Shown in pieces: positions 54,925-64,000 of a DNA stretch of 64,000 bases. Made by a program: the position numbers and the translations under genes. Below the pieces are notes generated by a model. The model worked only from the letters and a program-made list of their open reading frames with translations. It was not told the origin of the DNA and did not search any database. Within the stretch, counting starts at the first letter, position 1; the number at the start of each line of letters is the position of its first letter. Source of the stretch: Cherax quadricarinatus (Eukaryota; Arthropoda; Malacostraca; Decapoda; Parastacidae); the NCBI RefSeq assembly GCF_038502225.1, contig NC_091325.1, positions 28,685,959 to 28,749,958 on the forward strand, given 5' to 3'.

Positions 54925-55707
54925 CTACAAGTCATGAAGAATGGACAATGGACCTCTGGCCTGTCTACCATAGAGAAGTTCAAAAGGTGAAAACCCCAAA
55001 GAGTCACTGGGAACTTCCCTCATGGCAAACAAAGCACAGGGTAGGTAACGATGCCACTCCTTAGGTTTAAGGGAGCAAAGTTTCCTTAAAATGGACTTGA
55101 GAACCGAATGCTGGCGCTCAATCCTCCCATTACAGCTGGTATGATAGGGTGTGGTGAAGAGAGGCTTCACTCCCAGAAGTTGGTATAGATGTTGCATTAA
55201 GTCAGATGTGAATTGTGTCCCACGGTCAGACAAAATCTCTCTAGGGATGCCAACTCTAGAGATGGACAAAAGGGCTTCAGACACGTCTGTAGTAGTTATG
55301 TACTTTAAGGGTACAGCTTCAGGAAAACTCGAAGCATAATCAACTAATGTTAATATATATCTATGTCCCCCAGATGAAATTGGTGATAAAAGACCAACGA
55401 TGTCAATAGCTACTCTTTTAAACTGTACCGTAAAGATTGTCATTTTGACCATAGGTACTCGCCGGGTACCTCGGGAGGATGACAGTTGGCAAACTTTACA
55501 CGATCTGCAATAGGTAGTGGTATCTGAGGACATTTTGGGCCAAAAATTGGTTTCCCTAATTTTATTCAAGGTTTTACGATGCGAGAAATGTCCGGCCACT
55601 GGGAGGTCATGAGCCATTTTAAGAACAGTGTCTCTGCATTGACTTGGAACAACTAAGATGGAATAGTCTATCTCATCTGAATTTAATTTGAATACTGATT
55701 TATACAA
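54925..55707 (-). pseudogene. Element H integrase
   Basis: 260 codons: zinc finger with MAHDLPVAGHFSH and CRSCKVCQLSSSRG; core with RVAIDIVGLLSP, REILSDRGTQFTS and SCNGRIERQHS; then SDSLGFSPFELLYGRQARGP. The Asp-Asp-Glu triad is kept. It lacks the end of the domain, which follows in shifted frames. Confidence 0.85.
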
Positions 55708-55855
55708 GATTCTTCTTATATATTCAAATTTATATGAAAAGTTTTTCCTTTGGATAACTTGATTTTGTCTAGCTGCATTATGGCAATTATGAAGAGAAGG
55801 TCAGTTACGTTGTAAATTGACAAAGGAGTCCTTCGATATATCTAAAGGCTTAAAG

Positions 55856-56798
55856 TCAGGGAAAAATCAAAGGATGGACAGTAGGAGAAGCCTGGGCTTT
55901 GATCTGAGCCCTAGTCAAGACATTTATAGTATAGGAGGCAATATCCTCACTTTCATCTAACAAGTGAACCGGCGATCCTACTACCTTGCTTTCGAGAGTA
56001 GTATCACTGGTTTTTAATCCCACATGAATATCACGAGGCATTGCCTCATCTGAGCTGTCGAGGGGCTTCTCTGATTTTACAGGAAGAGGAGCTGAAAAAC
56101 TTATGTCCATCTTTGGTGATGAAAGGTCAACCTCAGAAGGAAGAATGGCACCTTTTACATTACCTATTAGTACGGAGCAAGAAGTGATGGGAGCTAGTAC
56201 GGCTTCAGACCAACCTGAGAACCATTTAGATCTAATGTAAAAACGGATGGTAGGAAAAGTGTCTGTACGGCCCACGTAGTCTGAAAGCAGAATAATGAGT
56301 TTTTTTAAGGTTAGGGAACAGCTTATCAGAAATGACTATACATGTGCATCCAGTGTCTCGTAAAATGGTAGACACATTAAGTTCATTAACTGTTCCTGAA
56401 CAGAAGGGTGCCTGGTCATTACAGTCTTTAAAACATCTTCCAACTTTTTGCACTTTCTTAGAAGGACAATCGGGACGTTTATGTCCCTTAACACCACATA
56501 AATGACTAACCGGAATAAAAATAGTCAGTTTACTTTCCACTAGAGGCTTTGATTTCTTAAGATCTGGTGAACCCTTGCCTTTAGGGTTCGATCCCTTTAG
56601 GTCTTTATAGGAATTGTGAGCCTCAGCATACAAGTCAGTGGCCTTAGCAACTTCCTCAGTCTTAATCAGGTTACGTTCTCTAATGAATGTTCGTATCTGG
56701 TCGGGAAGAGCTGTTAGGAACTGGTCAGCAACCATGAAGTTTCTAAGAGATTCGTAACTGTGATCAATTCCTGAGCTGTCTGTCCAAAAATCGAACAA
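55856..56798 (-). pseudogene. Element H Gag C-terminus and protease
   Basis: The frame 56798-56232 has a SCAN-like capsid end (LRNFMVADQFLTALPDQIRT), a zinc knuckle (SHLCGVKGHKRPDC, first Cys replaced by Ser) and protease STILRDTGCTCIVIS with Asp-Thr-Gly intact. The frame 56275-55856 continues with the protease end (VLIGNVKGAILPSEV) and acidic spacer. Confidence 0.8.
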
Positions 56799-57656
56799 AC
56801 GAAAGAGTGTTACCTGTAACTGCTGAAAGTTTTAGCCATGCTGTAAGGTGACATACCTGAAATCTTTCCTATAAGAATTTGTGGTCTTTTGTTATGCTTT
56901 AAGGATTGCCTTCTTAAGTAGGTTATAATTTCATATGATATCCTGCAACAAAGTTGCATAGATATTCAAAGCTGTGCCAGAAAATAACATAGCTATCCTG
57001 GTAGCTATGTGAATGGCCAGCTGACACTGGCCATTCACAGAGGGTAGCAGTATTTTCAAACCTAATTATGTATGAAGTTATGTCTTCACCCTCTGTGAAG
57101 GGAGGTAAATTAGGTGTGGCACTATATGGACTAACTGTATGATGTTCAATTACTCCTTCCTCTAATTGTTGTTGTGTAAAGGTTAACCTTTTATTTTCTA
57201 ATTCAAGGCAAGATTTCTCTACCTCGCCATCTTTTTCTCTTTCTCTTAACTCATGTTCTCTAGCTCTTTCCTCAACTTCTCTATCTTTTGCTCTTTCCTC
57301 AAGTTCTCTTAATTTAACTTGTTCCTCACGTGCTTTAGCTCTCTCCTCATGATCAAATCCATCACGCTCCTTTTTCTCCTCTCTTTCTCTTTCTGTCTTT
57401 CTTGATTTTCTCTTTCAATTCGATCTCTCTCATTTTTCTCCTTTCTCTCGATTGTCTCTCTCTCCCTTTTCTCCTCTCTTTCAATTCTCTCTCTCTCCTT
57501 TTTCTCTTCTCTTTCTCTTTCTAACTGTCTCTGTTCTCTCTCAATTCTTTCTCTTCCAATTCTTTCCTGGATCTTAGCGCTAATAAAAGCTCCTAAATTT
57601 TTCCACGTTATTCCTAACTTACTCCCAGCATTCATCCAAAACTGGTATTCCTCCAT
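56799..57656 (-). pseudogene. Element H Gag N-terminal part with expanded coiled coil
   Basis: The frame 57656-57309 begins MEEYQFWMNAGSKLGITWKN and enters a very long Glu/Arg helix with repeated ERIEREEKRERE-like words. Compared with element B it holds extra repeat units, partly matching period-30 CTCTTTCTC-type runs on the plus strand (57360-57560). From 57308 to 56799 the capsid is alignable with B but broken. Confidence 0.7.
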
Positions 57657-57660
57657 GCTT

Positions 57661-58213
57661 GCAAGAATAACTTAAACTACCAGGGGAAAATGAAACGGTA
57701 TATCAAAGAAAATGGAGGGTTCAATTCCTGCTCCGCTCAAACTGTAAATAAATTTGAGGGTTCGATCCCTGCTTCGATTAAGCAGTATGTGTGAAAGAAA
57801 ACAGCTCCAACCAAACAGTAAGTAAAATGAGGTCCCTTGACCATCCAATCTTCTCACCAAGAAATCAAGAGTGTTCTACAACAGTTCTCTTGATATAATT
57901 AACAGAGCTCAATGAAACAACTTGTCACTGGAAAATCTCTGGTAACTAGAATCTATTCCTCCAAATCGTTTCAAGCTCAAGAATAAAGGTGACAGAATTA
58001 ACTAGTATATCCTGCCTTGACTTGAGTTACAATAAATTGAGACTATAACAATCACCATATCTTTTAAATACCTGTACTGTAGTCCTACCATAGAGAATGA
58101 TTACTCATGGCTGGTGGTAACTGTCTGTGGTATGCGGCGTTGAAGTTCCAATGGTAGATTCGAGATGGAGTTGAATCTTGATTCAGTCGAGTGATCCTGG
58201 CAAGGTCGCCACT
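57661..58213 (-). other. Element H leader and primer-binding site
   Basis: Non-coding, alignable with B's leader, including the GGGTTCAATTCCTGCTC units. The border with the LTR reads AG then TGGCGACCTTGCCAGGAT on the minus strand, one base different from B. Confidence 0.65.
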
Positions 58214-59134
58214 TGTGAAGGCTTACTCAGCCCTGTAACAACTTCAGTCGGTATTATCAAGGCTGGCTCCTCCACAGGAAAATTAATGAATGGAAAAAGA
58301 AATAATTCACAAAGACAAACACTTTATTATTTAGTAATGCAAAGATAAAATATTGAAACATGAATGTGTATCCTACTTGAAAGAAAAATGAAAAATGAAA
58401 TGAAAAATGACATTTGAATTCAACGCTAATATGTACAGTTATACTGGGGTGTCTGGTGGAGGTTCACACCGTCCTGTAGAAATTGTAGCCGTTACTGATG
58501 ATGTGGGGGGGGGGTCACAGGTGTTGAGTGACAACCCAACGACTAGTTCTTCATAGAGTCTATAGCCTTGAATAGTCAGTCCAGGTGACAGGTTCTTTAC
58601 CACTGCAAAGATAAGGGGGAGTTGCCTGCTGTTGCCCACAATTAATCAGGTAGGTAGATCAAAAGTGATGTCTCAGGACTTTTTTATAGTCTGTCTCCTT
58701 CAAAACGTTTCTTTGGTTGGCAGATGACCCGAACTGTCATTCCAAGCTAGAAAGAGACAAAGGTTACCCACTGCTTAAGAAATCACTCTCCGTGATAAGT
58801 ACAATACTTAAAAGAAATGGTGATTATCTAAAAGCATAACATGGAGCTCAAGACTGAAAGGACTAAGTTTATTATTGGTCAAAAGTGAAGCTTTCAACCA
58901 ATATATCCACTAGAATAGGAGGAGAGGTTTTTACTTACAGATGCGCTGGGAGCTGTGAGTCAAGTGATGACTGTTTGGCTGGAGCCCGACACGTCACCTT
59001 TCGGAGTGGAGAAAAAGCGGGGGCAGGGGGATAGCGGGAGCTAGACTGACCCTACCTTAACAAGCAGCCGGCAATCAAACTATGGTCACCATATACTCGC
59101 ACGCTACTCCTATCTGTTGAACTTTTCCCTCACA
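58214..59134 (-). repeat. Element H 5' LTR
   Basis: 921 bp, TGTGAAGG to CCCTCACA. It is similar to B's LTR at both ends but longer by a block at about 58740-58950 that B lacks. Confidence 0.85.
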
Positions 59135-60145
59135 ACCTTTGTCAGGCTCATCTACAACTTCTTAACAGGAAGAAGAATCTTCCCCACCTTCCACGGAGTG
59201 GAATCAACTCCCTTCACACCAACAGCAGGAGTACCCCAAGGCTCTTGCCTCAGCCCTATCCTCTTCAACATATACGTCAATGACCTCCTCCAGTCTGAAC
59301 ATACCGACACCATCATCACCCAATTTACAGACGATGTCATCCATGTTGTCTCCTCCACCCCCACAGCTGGTGGAAATAAGCATAGGAGAGCAATTGAGAA
59401 AATGAATGAAGAACTAAATAGAAGAGCCAGGTGGGAGAAGAAATGGAGAATCATAACCAACCCGGACAAAGTCCTCATCAGTACCATCGGATGCTTGCCA
59501 TCAACCATAGAAGACAAAGGGGGCATTTCCATCATAGGCACCTGAATTGCTATTAGGAATCCAAACAAGATCCTAAGATACGAGATCGACAGATTACTCA
59601 ACTCTACATCCCACATAACCAAAAAAGTAAACCTAGCAAAAGCCCGCCTTGGCCAACTTTATCAATTCAAAGCAACTCCTCCCCACATCAAACTACACCT
59701 GTACAAGATGATGATCAGACCTCTGCTGGAATATCCCTGTGTACCCATGTCGCTCACAACCTAAACCAACATGCTAAAACTCCAAAGAGTCCAAAACAAA
59801 GCCTTCTGCTTCATCACTGGCACCAGACTCAGAAACAGAATCAGGACTGAGGACCTACACATACAACAGAGAATCCCTGCAATCAATGTCCGGTTAGACA
59901 AACTAACGAAGAGACAACTATATGACATGCAGGAACTCTATGTGCCTGACAGACAGAACCCCCAACCAGTGAACATGACCAACTATTCCATTACCACCCC
60001 TCCTCACAGATCCCAAAGAATAACCCTCCAGCAAAGAGTTCGACGCTTCTTCCACAAGGAGAACTTCCCTCGACCGAAAATCTTAAGCAACGTCCCCGCA
60101 GAAGAAGAATGGGTACCACCGGAACCATTCTATGTCCAGTAACAT
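59135..60145 (+). pseudogene. Element J: Jockey-type LINE RT fragment
   Basis: One frame (59117-60142) with two internal stops, near 59543 and 59762. It starts in the palm: GVPQGSCLSPILFNIYVNDL, then the catalytic region FTDDVIHVVSS, where Thr replaces the usual Ala. It continues through KVNLAKARLGQLYQF, IRPLLEYP and QRVQNKAFCFITGT to the normal C-terminus at 60142. Endonuclease and RT fingers are missing; the left edge is the LTR of H. The wording is Jockey-like and different from F and M. Confidence 0.8.
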
Positions 60146-60357
60146 GGACTAATGCTCCCCATCTCCGGGTGACCCACTTCTATCAACCAACACCTCACAA
60201 CTAACCTTGTTGCACCTACAACCACCCTCCAGCAGGACATCACCTCAGTCACTGCTTAGCCAGCCAACCCCAGGTGAGCAACCAACCTCCATTAAATGAC
60301 CTGCAACTTCCACCTGCAGCTGTGGCCTTCTGACCAACCTCTTGTGAAAAAAAAGAG
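60146..60357 (+). other. Element J 3' untranslated region
   Basis: C-rich non-coding sequence ending in a short A run at about 60349-60356, a possible tail. Confidence 0.5.
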
Positions 60358-60990
60358 CAATTGCAAGCAGTATGCATCCTTCCAATTCAATGATGCATTG
60401 GTATAACAACAATATAGCAGTGTGCAGTTGATGGGCAGGAGATATACCCCACTCATAAAACCAACCTCTTTATAAATTACTCAATATGCACACACGCATA
60501 TTCAAATTACACCAAAGTGGATAGGCCACTACCCAATTAAAACCCCACCTACTCCCCTCCCTCCCCAACCTTTCCTATATTCCATCCTTACCCATCCTTC
60601 TTCCTTCCTCCCATTTTACCAAAGCTCTGGTCAGAGCATCGCCTCAAGTGCAGTTAAAAAGTTAGATGAGCTAGTGACTACAGTGCCTACAGGAAGGTAG
60701 TAAAAAAACATTACCGAGAAGCATAAAGCATCTTCAACTATGCGGACCCAGGTTCTGGATGGACCGGCAACGTGATCCACTTCAGCACCACTGCCAGCCG
60801 CACGTAATATTCACCTAGATGAGTTGTATGGGGTCAACAGTACCAGTCTCTAGCTGGAAACTGGGGGTCACTCACTCCTGGAGCTATCAGAATTAGAATA
60901 AGCAGCATTTACTAGCATTTAATAGAATTTACTGAGGTGTAGGAGATTAAAGCAGTTAATGAGAGGTAGCTAGTGTAGACACGTGGCTCC
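60358..60990. other. No recognisable feature
   Basis: No frame, repeat or RNA signal that I can support. There is a pyrimidine-rich patch at about 60545-60620. Confidence 0.6.
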
Positions 60991-60998
60991 ACACATAG

Positions 60999-61019
60999 GC
61001 ACACATACACACACACACA
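60999..61019. repeat. (AC)n tract bordering M4
   Basis: Short (AC)n run with one TAC, immediately before the M4 fragment. Confidence 0.85.
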
Positions 61020-61104
61020 GTGAAGAGGTGGGGCCAGGAGCTGAGTCTCGACCCCAGCAACTACAATCAGGTGAGTACAGTTAGGTGAGTACACAGTAGG
61101 TGAG
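61020..61104 (+). mobile_element. LINE M4: last 85 bp of an M-family element
   Basis: GTGAAGAGGTGGGGCCAGGAG and the terminal repeats AATCAGGTGAGTAC (61065-61078), AGTTAGGTGAGTAC (61079-61092) and a third partial copy. The 5' edge touches (AC)n. Confidence 0.75.
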
Positions 61105-61216
61105 GCCTAGTGTTACAGAATTGAACGAATTTTAAGCACACAAGACAGTGCACAGTGGGAACCAAGCGATCAGGTACATATGTAGTACATATATGGGTAA
61201 TAAGGACTTTCTTACA

Positions 61217-61311
61217 TAAACACACACACACACACACAAACACACATACACACACACACACACACACATACACACACACACATGCACACACACACACACA
61301 CACACACATAC
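61217..61311. repeat. (CA)n microsatellite, 5' flank of M2
   Basis: CA repeat with ATAC, AAAC and ATGC interruptions. It ends at the first bases of M2. Confidence 0.95.
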
Positions 61312-61324
61312 AGTAGAGCTACAA

Positions 61325-61870
61325 GTGGAGGGAGAAGCAGGAAGGCCAGGACGAATGAAGCCAAACTACAAGAAAGGGGACTACGCAGGAATGAGAAACT
61401 TCCTGAACGGGGTTCAGTGGGACAGAGAACTGGCAGGGAAGCCAGTTAATGAGATGATGGAATATGTAGCAACAAAATGCAAGGAGGCTGAGGAGAGGTT
61501 TGTACCCAAGGGTAACAGGAATAATGAAAAAGCCAGGATGAGCCCATGGTTTACCCAAAGGTGCAGGGAGGCAAAAACCAAGTGTGAAAGGGAATGGAAG
61601 AAATATAGAAGGCAAAGGACCCAGGAGAATAAGGAGAGCAGTCGTAGAGCCAGAAACGAATATGCACAGATAAGAAGGGAGGCCCAAAGACAATATGAAA
61701 ATGACATAGCAGCGAAAGCCAAATCTGACCCGAAACTGTTGTACAGCCACATCAGGAGGAAAACAACAGTCAAGGACCAGGTAATCAGGCTAAGGAAGGA
61801 AGGAGGAGAGACAACAGGAAATGACCGTGATGTGAGGAACTCAACAAGAGATTCAAAGAAGTGTTCATAG
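61325..61870 (+). pseudogene. LINE M2 linker between endonuclease and RT
   Basis: 181 codons, basic and helical: KGDYAGMRNFLNGVQWDREL, YVATKCKEAEERFVPKGNRN, PWFTQRCREAKTKCEREWKK. It corresponds to the same stretch of M1 (about 6030-5570). A shift near 61850 moves RT into the next frame. Confidence 0.85.
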
Positions 61871-63456
61871 AGGAGACAGAAGGGGCTCCAGAAAGACGGA
61901 GAGGTGGGGCACACCACCATGTGCTGGACACAGTGCACACAACCGAGGAAGAAGTGAAGAGGCTTCTGAGTGAGCTAGATACCTCAAAGGCAATGGGGCC
62001 AGATAACATCTCCCCATGGGTATTGAGAGAGGGAGCAGAGGCGCTATGTGTACCCCTAACAACAATATTCAATACATCTATCAAAACAGGGAGATTGCCT
62101 GAGGCATGGAAGACAGCAAATGTAGTCCCAATCTTTAAAAAAGGAGACAGACATGAAGCATTAAACTACAGACCAGTGTCACTGACATGTATAGTATGCA
62201 AAATCATGGAGAAGATTATCAGGAGAAGAGTGGTCGAACACCTAGAAAGGAATGATCTCATCAACAGCAGCCGACATGGTTTCAGGGACGGGAAATGCTG
62301 TGTCACAAACCTACTGGAGTTCTATGACATGGTGACAGCAGTAAGACAAGAGAGAGAGGGGTGGGTGGATTGCATATTCTTGGACTGCAAGAAGGCATTT
62401 GACACAGTTCCACACAAGAGATTGGTGCAAAAACTGGAGGACCAAGCAGGGATAACAGGGAAGGCACTACAATGGATCAGGGAATACTTGTCAGGAAGAC
62501 AGCAGCGAGTCATGGTACATGGCGAGGTGTCAGAGTGGGCACCTGTGACCAGCGGGGTCCCACAGGGGTCAGTCCTAGGACCAGTGCTGTTTCTGGTATT
62601 TGTGAACGACATGACGGAAGGAATAGACTCTGAGGTGTCCCTGCTTGCAGATGACGTGAAGTTGATGAGAAGAATTCACTCGATCGAAGACCAGGCAGAA
62701 CTATAAAGGGATCTGGACAGGCTGCAGACCTGGTCCAGCAATTGGCTCCTGGAGTTCAATCCCACCGAGTGCAAAGTCATGAAGATTGGGGAAGGGCAAA
62801 GAAGACCGCAGACGGAGTACAGTCTAGGGGGCCAGAGACTACAAACCTCACTCAAGGAAAAAGATCTTGGGGTGAGTATAACACCAGGCACATCTCCTGA
62901 AGCGCACATCAACCAAATAACTGCTGCAGCATATGGGCGCCTAGCAAACCTCGGAACAGCATTCCGACATCTTAATAAGGAATCGTTCAGGACCCTGTAC
63001 ACCGTGTACATTAGGCCCATATTGGAGTATGCGGCACCAGTTTGGAACCCACACCTAGCCAAGCACGTAAAGAAACTAGAGAAAGTGCAAAGGTTTGCAA
63101 CAAGACTAGTCCCAGAGCTAAGAGATATGTCCTACGAGGAGAGGTTAAGGGACATCAACCTGACGACACTGGAGGACAGGAGAGATAGGGGGGACATGAT
63201 AACGACATACAAAATACTGAGAGGAATTGACAAGGTGGACAAAGACAGGATGTTCCAGAGATTGGACACAGTAACAAGGGGACACAGTTGGAAGTTGAAG
63301 ACACAGATGAATCACAGGGATGTTAGGAAGTATTTCTTCAGCCACAGAGTAGTCAGTAAGTGGAATAGTTTGGGAAGCGATGTAGTGGAGTCAGGATCCA
63401 TACATAGCTTTAAGCAGAGGTATGATAAAGCTCACGGCTCAGGGAGAGTGACCTAG
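61861..63456 (+). pseudogene. LINE M2 reverse transcriptase, one internal stop
   Basis: The frame 61861-62706 has [73 protein letters not shown] and SLLADDVKLMRR, where M1 has Phe-Ala-Asp-Asp. A TAA at 62704 replaces the Gln codon seen in M1. The same frame continues to the normal stop at 63456 with LGVSITPGTSPEAH, RPILEYAAPVWNPHL and FFSHRVVSKWNSLG. So two lesions, this stop and the shift near 61850, inactivate it. Confidence 0.85.
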
Positions 63457-63533
63457 TAGCGATCAGTGAAGAGGCGGGGCCAGGAGCTCGGACTCGACCC
63501 CCGAAACCTCAACTAGGTGAGTACAACTAGGTG

Positions 63534-63538
<5 letters not shown>

Positions 63539-63612
<74 letters not shown>

Positions 63613-63620
63613 ACACACAC
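63539..63620. repeat. (AC)n microsatellite between M2 and M3
   Basis: AC repeat with one TAC. It starts at the 3' terminal repeat of M2 and ends at the 5' edge of M3. Confidence 0.95.
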
Positions 63621-63863
63621 AGACTCAGATGAATCGAAGGGATGTTAGGAAGTATTTCTTCAGTCATAGAGTAGTCAAGTCATGGAATAGTCTAGAAAGT
63701 GAAGTAGTGGAGGCGGGAACCATACATAGTTTTAAGGCGAGGTATGATAAAGCTCATGTAGCAGGGAGAGAGAGGACCTAGTAGCAATCAGTGAAGAGGC
63801 GGGGCCAGGAGCTATGACTCGACCCCTGCAACCACAAATAGGTGAGTACAAATAGGTGAGTAC
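63621..63863 (+). mobile_element. LINE M3: 243-bp 3' fragment in (AC)n
   Basis: Starts in the codons for the RKYFFSHRVV region and runs to the stop and 3' UTR. It ends in AAATAGGTGAGTAC twice (63836-63849 and 63850-63863). (AC)n lies on both sides (63539-63620 and 63864-63886). Confidence 0.85.
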
Positions 63864-63952
63864 ACACACACACACACACATACACAGGATTTCACACCTT
63901 CCTGTAAACTGACCTGATAACCCTCCCTCCCTCTAACACCACTATCTGCTAT

Positions 63953-64000
<48 letters not shown>
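63953..64000. repeat. (CT)n microsatellite at the window end
   Basis: CT repeat that continues to the last base, so its true length is unknown. Confidence 0.95.

Larger units (their letters stand above)
52969..59134 (-). mobile_element. Element H: decayed relative of element B
   Basis: Minus-strand gag, protease, integrase, RT and RNase H in the same order as B. The 5' LTR is 58214-59134 (921 bp); only the last 70 bp of the 3' LTR remain (52969-53038). No LTR age can be given. It has more stops than B and lacks C, so it preserves B-family segments that C interrupts. Confidence 0.85.
61312..63538 (+). mobile_element. LINE M2, 5'-truncated, inside an (AC)n array
   Basis: Same family as M1, starting at the codons just after the endonuclease. 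It ends in AACTAGGTGAGTAC twice (63511-63524 and 63525-63538) and then (AC)n. Confidence 0.85.

Overview
The window is eukaryotic genomic DNA made almost entirely of transposable elements and microsatellites. I found no host gene, no genuine tRNA or rRNA gene, no CRISPR array and no bacterial feature. Long (TA)n, (GT)n and (TTA)n arrays, tRNA-derived SINEs and many RTE, CR1/Jockey-type, Tx1/L1-like and RLE-type LINEs alongside Ty3/gypsy elements suggest a large arthropod genome. A decapod crustacean is my best guess, because the SINE heads and the short repeat LINE 3' ends look like those I associate with decapods. That is inference, not proof. Element letters used below (A to M) are my own labels.

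Left flank (1-7134): a decayed CR1/Jockey-type LINE on the minus strand; pieces of an RTE element on the plus strand, interrupted by a DNA-transposon remnant and a (TTA)n array; a nearly intact 5'-truncated LINE (M1) lying inside a (GT)n array; a 388-bp MITE with perfect 13-bp terminal inverted repeats; and a (TA)n array.

Core (7135-51444): one nest of LTR retrotransposons that can be unpacked exactly from LTR pairs and target-site duplications. Element D (minus, 326-bp LTRs, CATA duplication) is outermost. Element A (plus, 11932-34425, AGGAA) lies in D's protease, directly beside the codons of the catalytic Asp-Thr-Gly. Element B (minus, 14708-31156, GGCAG) lies in A. Element C (plus, 16327-26168, CCTAC) lies in B's reverse transcriptase. 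Element E, an RTE LINE (minus, 16499-19432), lies in C's left LTR, flanked by a perfect 110-bp duplication. LTR-LTR divergence counted by eye falls inward, about 5.5, 4.3, 3.3 and 1.4 percent, as nesting requires. D's long leader received two further LINEs: F (plus, about 36254-40614) and G (minus, Tx1/L1-like, 41107-49268). G itself carries a second RTE copy, a tRNA-derived SINE and a palindromic SINE composite.

Elements A, B, C and the B relative H (52969-59134) all encode integrase upstream of reverse transcriptase. This is the Gmr1-type order, copia-like within Ty3/gypsy. D has the usual RT-RNase H-integrase order. The gag proteins of A and C contain a region that looks like the SCAN/capsid C-terminal fold linked to Gmr1-like elements.

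Right flank (51445-64000): an internally deleted RLE-type LINE (K), the decayed element H, a Jockey-type LINE fragment (J), about 630 bp with nothing recognised, and three more members of the M family, each bounded on both sides by (AC)n and ending in two copies of a 14-bp repeat. The window ends in (CT)n. Nearly every element is broken by frameshifts or stops; the longest open frames are C (1007 codons), M1 (about 815 codons of element) and E (684 codons).
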